Origin: Adiantum capillus-veneris
Lineage: Eukaryota; Streptophyta; Polypodiopsida; Polypodiales; Pteridaceae
NCBI GenBank assembly: GCA_014529385.2
Contig: CM043971.1
Location: 83,342,340-83,406,339, forward strand
DNA length: 64,000 bases
Direction: 5' to 3'
Part shown: in pieces, positions 55,862-64,000 of the stretch
Layout: every line of letters begins with the position of its first letter
How positions within the stretch are numbered: the stretch's first letter is position 1
Notes under the pieces: model-generated
Databases searched by the model: none
Seen by the model: the letters and a program-made list of their open reading frames with translations, nothing else
What the model was told of the DNA's origin: nothing
Translations under genes and position numbers: made by a program

Positions 55862-58241
55862 GATAGCCATTTTTCGGCTCTCCGTAATTGCCATAGTGAG
55901 TTAACCCACCCTACCATAATCATCCGAACACTGTGGCTATCCCTACCATTTCACTGTATATAGGTGTGTGTGAGTTAGAGGACTTTTCCCATATCTTCTT
56001 AAAAACCCTCAATTAGCTAATCACTAAGCTAGTTGAGCCAAAAAAATAAATAAATTATAAGTATATTATGGCCCATTTTTGTGTAAATATTTCATTGTAT
56101 ATAGGGCCTAAATAAAAGGATTTTTCATAATTATTTTGGTATTTATTTAAATATTTCTACCTGTGGTGAGTTATTTATGTTATGTACATTGACTCACCAT
56201 TATCATATTTTTTCTTACCATTTTGCATACTCTTTATTCCATATAAAAATAATTTCATGCAAGCTTCTCTTATTTTTGGTGTAACTCCATCCCACCAAAA
56301 ATCCAAAAAAACTAGTTCTATATTTTTTCACTATTGTGATTTTTTCCTTCCTACATCTATTCTCTATAGATTACTCTCATAAATTAGACCACCAAAAATA
56401 TTCATCTTTTTATGGTAGACTTATAATGAGAGAGATTTATTTTGACCCCTTTATATTTTTTCCACCTATATTATTTATATTTGACATGTACATATTTTTT
56501 TAGACCCCTCAATATTTGATTTTCTTAGTTGTACTATTCACTTATATCATGATCTCAAAAATATCTTCAATTATAGACCTACCAAATAAGGTCAAGGGTA
56601 TGTGGCATGCATGCATGCACTATGGGGGGCTCACTCTTGGAGGTATTCAAAAGAATCATCCAAAGAAGGACCTCACAAGGACTTTGTGCAGTGGAAACAA
56701 ACAGTGGGTTTTGCTGAATTTTTAAAGATCACATGCTCTCCGAATTTGAAAAGGTGATACAAACAAAAGTTGCAGCTCATGGAATGAACTTTTACCTCAA
56801 ATTTTTTCATATTTTTTTGAGGTAGAAGGTGTGAGCTATGATTTTATCGGTGGACCCCAGTTTGCCCATGCTATGCAGCCACACTCTCTCTTCCACTTTA
56901 TCATTTTCCTCTGTCACACACACTTCTCCACTCATCATCCCCACCTCTCTCACCACTCCTCTCTGCACCCTACTCACCTTCTTCTCAACATTGAAGAATA
57001 ATGGAAACCATGGTGAACTCATTTCTCCTACACACACTTCCATTCCAAAATTGACCACCTAGTCTCATTTTTCCTCTTCCATATTACCCATATCTATCAA
57101 GAAAACCACAAAATTCAGCCTCTTCTCTTGAAAGACAGCACCATGTTGATTGATTACTCATATTCAATCACCTTGGCTCTCAAGGAAGGTCAAAGTAGAG
57201 AAAAAACGTATCGTCAAAGCTAGTGGACCGTCAACAAGCGTCAAAATTGACCCTACTCAAGACACTTGGAGCATCAACATTGTAAGAAATCCATATTTTC
57301 TTACCTATTAAGAGTTTATTCTTCTTTATTTGTATCCTATATGGATACTCCCATTGTAAATATCCAATTCCATTTGTAAATCAATAAAAATACTAACTCT
57401 ACTAGTTTACTAACACTAACCTACTATGAAAAGTCCTATCACCTCCACTTCTCTCCTCTCTCTCTTCTTCATCTATCCCCACCAACTTCTTGATAATTCC
57501 AAGCAAAAGAAATTAGATAAGTGCTAAAAATATAACCCAACCACGGTTAGAGGAGTAACCCTAGCCCTCAAAATTGCTATAAAAAGAGGGTGTAGTTAGC
57601 ACAAAAGGGGGGGAGCCATAAGCAAGAGCACTATGCTATAGCTTGAGAATCCAAGCTCAACCTCTCTAGAAGGAGCTCTTGAGTGGAATCTCATTGTCTT
57701 ATGCATGTGCATGTGTTGTAATAGGGGTGATTAGCAAGAGAACGCTATGCCATTGTAAGAGAGTGATCATTCAATTGAGAGTAGGAAATCTATCATTTCT
57801 CTTACTAGTGTAAGCCCAATATTTGTTGAATCAAGGATGGTGGATTTGGATTAAGCTTGGATACTTTGTCTCTCTTCCAACGTGAAGTAATGGACAACAA
57901 TGATGTGTAACTGTCTTGGTGTTCTTTTTAAGTTCTTGATAGCTTGTCTCTGGGTGTTGTCATCAATTTAGCCATAAATCCCACATATTGTAAGAGGGCG
58001 ACAGGGTGGAGAGGACTCCCCTGGCCTTAAGACAGTGATTTGGGTGCCTTTTCTTGTGATGTGTTGTGGTGAAATTTAATCAAGCTATGTTGAACAAATA
58101 CTAATCTCACTTTGATTGGTCATGACAGATTTGTAAGAAGGTATTAATGCAACAAGCACCCCCTCCCCCTTCTCTCTCTTTCTTACATATATAATTGTGT
58201 TTGCTTGATCATTGCCGATACATTTCAAAGCAGCCCGAGAA

Positions 58242-58317
<76 letters not shown>

Positions 58318-58495
58318 ACGCGTCCTAGTTCGCATCCAAAACTAGGTGGTGCTTCAAATTTGTGTAGGGTTAGGTTGCGGGTTTGTGTGTCTGGTTGTTG
58401 TTTTTTCCAACCCCAACCCAATTGAGCAGCACGGGAGCCTAGAAGGGTGCTTAGAGGCCACTCTTCTTGTTGCCCGCCGCCCCGGACCGCCTTCA
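55862..58495 (+). repeat. 3' LTR of the Tat-type element
   Basis: About 2.63 kb, colinear with 46345-48934. Its (CT)n tract is longer (about 58246-58314). It ends CCGCCTTCA, then ATGGT and chromovirus RT resume. Confidence 0.92.
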
Positions 58496-58500
58496 ATGGT

Positions 58501-58760
58501 AACGTGATTTAAGCCCCTATAATCTATGCAAAGTCGAAGAGAGCCATCATTTTTCTTTTGGAAGAGAACAGGTGCACCCCATGGAGATGAACTAGGTCGG
58601 ATAAAGCCTTGCTCAATCAACTACTTGAGCTGCTCCTTGAGTTCTATAGCCTCTAAAAGTGACATCTTGTACGGCGCTCTTGAGACTAGTTCACTACCTG
58701 GAAAAATATTGATTTCATGGTTTACCTCCCTAGGTAATGGTAGCATCCGGATTCTTAGTA
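58501..58760 (-). pseudogene. Chromovirus RT, upstream part
   Basis: Minus strand reads EINIFPGSELVSRAPYKMSL, KEQLK, one [42 protein letters not shown]. The next residues (IKYKYP) are 12 kb away at 46344. It fits the chromovirus RT start (SRAPYRM, GFIRPS, DYRxLNxxTI). Confidence 0.92.
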
Positions 58761-59160
58761 ACAATTAAAAGATAAACTTCGATGACTTTTAATTCCTCTG
58801 CCCATCGAAGTTTCTTGAGGTTGGTATCCATGCACCATATCTTGTCAGCATCGATGGTATAGATGGACTCCAGTTGATGCCCCATCCTCTATGCACCCTT
58901 GGGATAGGTGGTGCAAACACCCTATCCAAAATCATCATCACCCTTTTTCGAAACTGATAATTTGGTGATTGGCATGCATTTTCAAACATGATGGTGAACA
59001 CCTAGAATTTTTGGTAGGCTGAATGACAATTTTCCTATAAGTTCAGTCTTCAATACCCTATAAAAACTCAAAACAATTTTTCTAGGTTCTTGTGTTATTT
59101 CAAACATTCGCATCATTTAATATCCAAACATCAATCTAAAAATCTCCCCAAGCTTTAACC
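58761..59160 (-). other. Remnant leader of the chromovirus, gag and protease missing
   Basis: Only about 400 bp separate the primer site from RT. The longest minus-strand frame (59001-58789) has no Gag or protease motif. A large internal deletion is inferred. Confidence 0.65.
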
Positions 59161-59181
59161 TAGGCTCTGATCATGATACCA
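59161..59181 (-). other. Primer binding site of the chromovirus, tRNA-iMet type
   Basis: Minus strand TGGTATCATGATCAGAGCC begins one base after the LTR end. It matches TGGTATCAGAGCC with a short TGATC-like insertion. Confidence 0.72.
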
Positions 59182-60839
59182 GTGTGAGGTCCCTGCCCCT
59201 TGTCGAGAGGAGCGGAGTACCTTTGATAGGTCTCCAATCCTGAGAAGGAAAAACCAACGGACATTGCCTTAGCTACTACGTAGCCACGGGCATGAACCAT
59301 TAGTGAAGGATTGGTCCTATCTCGCTATGGCGGAGCGTGACCACCATAACCCTATCTAAAAACTATCTATATTCAATTATACCTAAAAGTAAAAATCTTA
59401 GAGTGACCAACTTGTGCCCTTTTTTCCCCATGTTCAGAAGCACAACCGCCAAGGTTTGTCTCTTTTAAGATTTATGACTTTAAAAAAATAACTTCTAGTG
59501 TTGGAAAGTTACCCGACTCATCGGGTCCACCCGTCCATAGAATGATACCATCGGGGTATCATTCTCCCACTTTCCACACCACACTCACTCTTCTTTTGTT
59601 ATCTAATTACTACCACATTGTTTAAACATACATGTTCCTTTACTTTATTTATGATACTGGTTCGTTAAAATAGCCCTTCAAATAGTATTACAAACAATAG
59701 TCAAACAATATGTCGTCCAATTTTAAACCAGCAACCTTTGGATTAGGTTTACTCAAGAATCTCTACTGATGCTATTATGTCCGATCGGTGTATACATTAT
59801 TTATAAAAACCCTTGTCCTCAAGAGCGTCCCATACCGCTCGACAAGTACTCGTTCTGCTAATGTCGACGTACTCCCGCCACAGCAACAATGGTGCCAATC
59901 TGAGCGTCATCCTCACGCCATGGCAAAACAAAACTACAATATCCAGCTGGGCTAATCTGGGTGTACTCCCACCACAGCATCAGCGGTGCCATCCTGGGCG
60001 TCATCTCACGCCTCGGCAACTGCCACATAATACTAGCGCTAATAAGTAGAGAGACTTGAGAGAAACCATACCGAAGGTTTTGGACAAACATTCTTTCCTA
60101 TAGCAACCAGTTTAACCACACTATCTTTCCTACTTGTCAAACATATGCCGAGTTTCTTGGGGTTAAGCCCCTTGCTTTCGGTCCGTGTTTTCTTTCCATA
60201 AGGTAAATAATATATTCCTATGGTCTCGCATATGCAATGATGCATAACTTGAAACAACAATACTAACCTATACCATACCTCCGATTGGTCCGATTGGTGG
60301 AGACATAGCATGTTCCGCAGGAGTTCCCCCGTTACTTGTACCGGCTACATGATCATTAGCACCTTGTGTTCGAGCACGCTTTGGAGCCATTTTGTTTGTA
60401 CTACACTTATGTTATACACTTAGAACTTTAAATTGGTCAATTTTCCTAGTAGTTTCCTTGTTTCCAAAGAGAGTCTGTAATTTGAACCCTCACCAACTCG
60501 GATTCACACTTAGTGTTGTTGTTTTACATCTAATTTCTATACATCAAATATTTGCTAATCGTGATTAATCAAAAATTAAGTGTGTAAACTATGAGTGAAA
60601 GTTTAGGACTGCATTACTTTTATGCATGACATTTCTAATCCAATTCTAACTTCCATTTCTATACGTCAACTGAATCAATTTTTAGTATTATTCAAAATTC
60701 TTCTTAATCTAATTGACAACAAAATTTTTGAATGATAATTTCATCATGTATAGTAAGAATATGATGAGTTCCCATATGTATTAACTTTCAATTAACTATA
60801 CATAAGTTAATAGTGAAGATGTACTAATTAGAGAGAGTA

Positions 60840-61157
60840 GGTATACTTAGAGAGATTAGAGTAAGAGAAAACATACATACACATCTTTTCTAAAGTTAAT
60901 TGAATCTTACTCATCCATTAGAAAGATTAGAGTAAAAGAGAACACACACACATCCTTTCCTAAAGCTATTTGAATCTTACTAATCTATTAGAGAAATTAG
61001 AGTAAGAGATAGCACGCACACACACATAGCTAATTGAATCTTACCAATCTATTAGAGAGATTAGAGTAAGAGATAGCACACACACACACACACACACATA
61101 TCCTTCTTAAAACTAATTGAATCTTACTAATCTATTAGAGAGATTAGAGTAAGAGAT

Positions 61158-61194
<37 letters not shown>

Positions 61195-61345
61195 CCTTCT
61201 TAAAACTAATTGAATCTTACTAATCTATTAGAGAGATTAGAGTAAGAGATAACACACACACATATTCTTCTTAAAACTGATTCAATATTACTAATCTATT
61301 AGAGAGATTAGAGTAAGAGATAGCACACACACATACATATCTTAA
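60840..61345. repeat. LTR tandem repeat with hairpin and CA tracts, six to seven copies
   Basis: The same unit as in the other LTR (five copies), with longer CA runs, one of about 40 bp at 61158-61193. Copy number and CA length differ between the two LTRs. Confidence 0.9.
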
Positions 61346-61627
61346 AGTTAATTGAATGCTTAATTAATACGCACCTTATTAATCCACTAGATTTTTTGCT
61401 CTCTTAGTGGTTTGTGGTCGCCTTCTCTCTAAGAGAAGTGGCAGCACTTTGTGAGCGCTATAGAGGCAATCTCTCTGTCTAAAGTGTGAGCATGGATGCT
61501 CTATTTATAGGAGAAAAAAAACGTCCAACTTTTTTCTTTTTCCAAAAATCATATCCGCGTTTTTGGTACCCTTGTGGTACCCATCAGCTTGACCACTTTG
61601 TCATTATCATCAAAAGATAAGGCCACA

Positions 61628-61657
61628 AACCCCCCCCCCCCCCCCCCCCCCCCCCCC
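61628..61657. repeat. Poly-C run of about 30 bases
   Basis: In the right chromovirus LTR; the left LTR has only about six C at the same place. It may be real slippage or an assembly artefact. Confidence 0.9.
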
Positions 61658-61881
61658 TCATTATGATTAGTCAAGACTAGCCTCTCCTTTTCATGTGACA
61701 ATGTGTCCCATTTTGTCTCCTCCTATGTGAGTCCAAGTGAGTCCATGTGCCTTCATTTGTCATCCCTGTGTATTCTTTTTTCTTTATAATTATTTTATTT
61801 ATTTCCTTAATGATAATTTACTTTACATTTTTAAGTTAAACTATACAGTCTTATATTAACTTTACAGTAGTAAAAGAAAAT

Positions 61882-62200
61882 TCTGTCTTTTGAAAATCAA
61901 AAGAGCACATGGTCATTGATCATCCTGCACTAACTCCCACAGACCTAGCATTTGTATTGGGGCAAACCCGCAAGATAAAGCATGTGGTGTAGTAAACTTA
62001 AATCTTGGAGAATGTCATGTAGATGTATGCAGTCAGGGAGATTTCTCTTTTGTATTAGATGTGGAGTAGCTTTTCTAGACCAATGAGACTTTATTTGAAT
62101 TCCTTTTTGAAAGAGAAGCATGCTTGGTGGTATCTACCTAGACAATTGTACAAGCTCAAAACTATGGCTTTTGGAAACTTGTACATGTTTTTTGTGTGTA
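61882..62200. other. Unassigned sequence after the truncated LTR
   Basis: No gene or repeat recognised. It joins the broken chromovirus LTR to the LINE remnant. Confidence 0.5.
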
Positions 62201-63360
62201 TTGTTGAGACGGGAGGCGGAGGTGGGGGAGGGGGAGGAGGCGGGGAAGGCGGAGCGGTAGCGTTTGAGGAAGGAGGAGGTGGAGATGGAGGAGCTGAAGT
62301 GGACAGGGCCTCCTCAGACAGGTCCTGCTAAAAGGAGTCAAAACGGTTCCCTCTCAGAACCCAATGCTGTTGAGATGTAGAAGGTCAGCCACCAAGGGGA
62401 GCAGTGGGGCGAGCCCTCCCCTAGCGGTGGTGCCAAGGAACCTACTTCCAACCATCAACTGTCTCATTTCTGGTCTCAGTCGAGGTACCAGCCTACACAT
62501 CCTATGTGTTTGGCTATTGTGCATGCTCAGCCTTCGTAGGCTACATCTGTGCTATGGGTTGAGGTCTCTTGCCAGGACAGGCCTTTGCCAAATGGCCCAT
62601 CTGTCTGCAAATGAAATATTGATACATGAGGCTGAGTACACCACACTCTGGCAAAACCAACCCCCACTCACCCTAGGGAGTAGGATGACCTTTGGGAGAG
62701 TGTGGGTGTTCCAAACTAGAACACGTATTGTAGGTATGCCGGCTACCTTGGCAGTTATAGAGGCAGTGGTGCGACGTGTCTCCAGGACAGTCCTAACCTC
62801 GACAAAAGTGGCAGGTATTCCCTTCTCAAACCGGGAAAGCAGATGGAGATGGGCAGGTCTTCATCCTCTACCAGAACATCTATAGCAGGATCCAAACCAT
62901 GCCTCCATTGTCGAAAGTGGGCTCAAACTTCTCTGATGGACAAGGGACTCATTGCGATGACCTTGGATGCCATGTCGGAGGTCTTGAACTCTATTTGATG
63001 GTAGCCATGTTTGAGAAACTGAACATCCAAGATTTTTCCCACCTCAACAAGAAGGCGGGCCTGGAGAAGATTGTGCACCTCTCCTCTAATGGGTTTGGTG
63101 TCAAGAATCTTGCAAATGATGGATGTCGCCTTCAGGTGTGCCACCTCTACTGCTGCAAGGCTTGCTTACTCTGTTTTGGCAAGAGAGAAAGTCAGATGGT
63201 GGACTCTGCGGGGTTGTGCGAGGGGGCTTCCTGAGAGTCCCTCTAAGGTGGAGCATGAGCCTCCATCATTGTCTGCTACCATGAAGAAAGGTAAAAATGT
63301 CGATGATGAGTGGTGGCCCTCTGCTAGCCGATCGACCCGAGCGCAACAAAATTGCTGACG
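62200..63360 (-). pseudogene. LINE ORF1 remnant (DUF4283-like and zinc knuckle)
   Basis: Minus strand 63144-62923 reads ICKILDTKPIRGEVHNLLQA, RLLVEVGKILDVQFLKHGYH, QIEFKTSDMASKVIAMSPLS, the pattern of plant LINE ORF1 N-terminal (DUF4283) domains. It continues AHFRQWRHGLDPAIDVLVED with one stop. After a frameshift a CCHC-like knuckle follows (YFICRQMGHLAKACPG, about 62620-62570, first Cys lost). A Pro/Ser-rich tail (PPPPPPP) ends about 62210. ORF1 protein binds the LINE RNA. It lies on the same strand as the LINE ORF2 near 3-5 kb but is far away. Confidence 0.65.
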
Positions 63361-63380
63361 AATTCATCCAAGCCAAACCA

Positions 63381-63415
<35 letters not shown>

Positions 63416-64000
63416 GCGATGCAGGAAAAACAAGAGTGCAGGCCTAGGGTGGGCGGGCGGCTGAGGCATTGCGGGAGGGGGGCTGAGGTGCAGTGGGCTG
63501 AGATGGATATGTTGCCCGCTGTGGGGCTGATGCGCGTTGGTGCTAATTGTAGACAGTGGGCGGGTAGGACAGGGCAGGCAGCACGAGGGAGATGACGGGA
63601 TGCACGCTGGCACAATCCAAGCAGAGTAGGGCACGGCAGGGCAGACAATGCGAGGGAGGTAGGGAGGGGGGGTCTAGAGCGTGGGTAGAGGAGAAGGGCG
63701 AGGGCAGCAGCAAACCTCCAAAACTTGATCACATCAAGAGTTTAAATTTTGGACCCTTTAAGAGTGCTACCTCTAAAAAAACTTGGGCGGATGATAGAAT
63801 TTTCACAAATAATATCAAAATTTGTTTGAGTTTGTACATCTTGATTCCTTGTTTCATCATCTTTCTATTGAAATATCATGCACCATAGATCTTAGAGATC
63901 TAACTCGTGTCACTATACTACTTAGCATATGTTGTTCTAATTAGCACTATCTGAGACAACTTAAAACATATCACGCTAACATGATTTCACCCTTCAAGAC
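63361..64000. other. Poly-G run and GC-rich then AT-rich non-coding sequence
   Basis: A G run of about 33 bases (63382-63414) is followed by about 300 bp of GC-rich, G-biased sequence and then ordinary AT-rich DNA. Long frames on both strands here follow base composition; no family is recognised. Confidence 0.6.

Larger units (their letters stand above)
46345..58495 (+). mobile_element. Tat-type Ty3/gypsy retrotransposon, complete, nested in the chromovirus
   Basis: LTRs 46345-48934 and 55862-58495, target duplication ATGGT at 46340-46344 and 58496-58500. Internal: leader, two related unknown frames (49490-50546), gag (50596), protease, RT, degenerate RNase H, archaeal-type RNase H, integrase (to about 55690), and polypurine tract. 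The second RNase H is the mark of the plant Tat lineage. In the first about 140 bp the LTRs differ at about six positions, so it is moderately old. Pol is one frame with three in-frame stops. Confidence 0.92.
41313..61881 (-). mobile_element. Chromovirus (Ty3/gypsy with chromodomain), internally deleted and interrupted
   Basis: LTRs lie at 41313-43780 and 59183-61881, the latter lacking its outer about 200 bp. The primer site is at 59161-59181. Internal sequence without the nested element is only about 3.2 kb. It holds the RT N-terminus (58760-58501), then RT (46344-45733), RNase H, integrase and chromodomain. Gag and protease are missing. The nested Tat-type element sits in the RT between HVT and IKYKYP. 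The left LTR abuts the transposase-like gene after KKLEND. Confidence 0.9.
59183..61881 (-). repeat. 5' LTR of the chromovirus, outer end missing
   Basis: Colinear with 41313-43780 from TGTGAGGTCCC to AAAGAAAATT. The last about 200 bp (including the TG end) are absent. It has about 300 bp (60555-60860) absent from the other LTR and a poly-C run at about 61628-61657. Confidence 0.88.

Noticed and set aside
46672-57062. Small frames repeated in both LTRs of the Tat-type element (for example near 47308 and 56838)
   Set aside because: They are LTR sequence present twice because LTRs are repeats; not conserved as protein beyond the nucleotide identity.
63266-63732. Pro/Ser-rich frames of about 120 codons
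   Set aside because: Generated by the poly-G run and G-biased DNA; no family motif.

Overview
The window looks like nuclear DNA of a land plant, and almost all of it is transposable elements nested in one another and in broken genes. The plant signs are an At14a/UPF0496-type protein end, a CACTA (En/Spm) transposase, plant-type LINE fragments, a chromovirus with an integrase chromodomain, and a Tat-type Ty3/gypsy element with a second, archaeal-type RNase H. Two uncharacterised gene families (near 10.5-13.5 kb and 35.6-41.3 kb) resemble ones I associate with mosses, lycophytes and ferns. A non-seed plant is therefore my low-confidence guess. I saw no rRNA, tRNA or organelle genes, and no intact ordinary host gene.

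Left part. 1-552 is the C-terminal end of a UPF0496-like membrane protein. 1690-5320 is a decayed minus-strand LINE whose reverse transcriptase is split by a complete 1.55-kb non-autonomous LTR element (1930-3482, target duplication AGTAG). 7266-10473 is a minus-strand CACTA transposon with a recognisable end and transposase. 10474-13471 is what remains of a multi-exon minus-strand gene (motif VWDGNHR), cut at one side by the CACTA end and at the other, inside an exon, by an LTR retrotransposon.

Middle. 13472 to about 34 kb is that retrotransposon (element 1). It has a 1361-bp 5' LTR carrying a 450-bp foldback, a tRNA-Asp-like primer site, about 290-bp diverged repeats each with an AT-rich palindrome, gag, pol with one RNase H, a post-integrase protease-like domain and extra 3' reading frames. 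Its apparent 3' LTR is present only in part and in inverted orientation (31045-31741), next to coiled-coil coding on the minus strand, which suggests an inversion. A very AT-rich stretch follows (34.2-35.5 kb). A decayed transposase-like gene runs from 35.6 to 41.3 kb and holds two head-to-tail copies of a TTAA-targeting DNA element. A full reverse copy of that DNA element sits at 28139-29477.

Right part. 41313-61881 is a minus-strand chromovirus with 2.5-kb LTRs. Its reverse transcriptase is split by a complete 12.15-kb Tat-type element (46345-58495, target duplication ATGGT). This inner element has two related unknown reading frames before gag, then gag, protease, RT, a degenerate RNase H, an intact archaeal-type RNase H and integrase. 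The window closes with a LINE ORF1 remnant (about 62.2-63.4 kb, minus) and long C and G homopolymers.

Order of events readable from the nesting: the LINE came before the small LTR element. The DGNHR gene came before CACTA and element 1. The element 1 repeats came before the TTAA element. The transposase-like gene came before the chromovirus, and the chromovirus before the Tat-type element.
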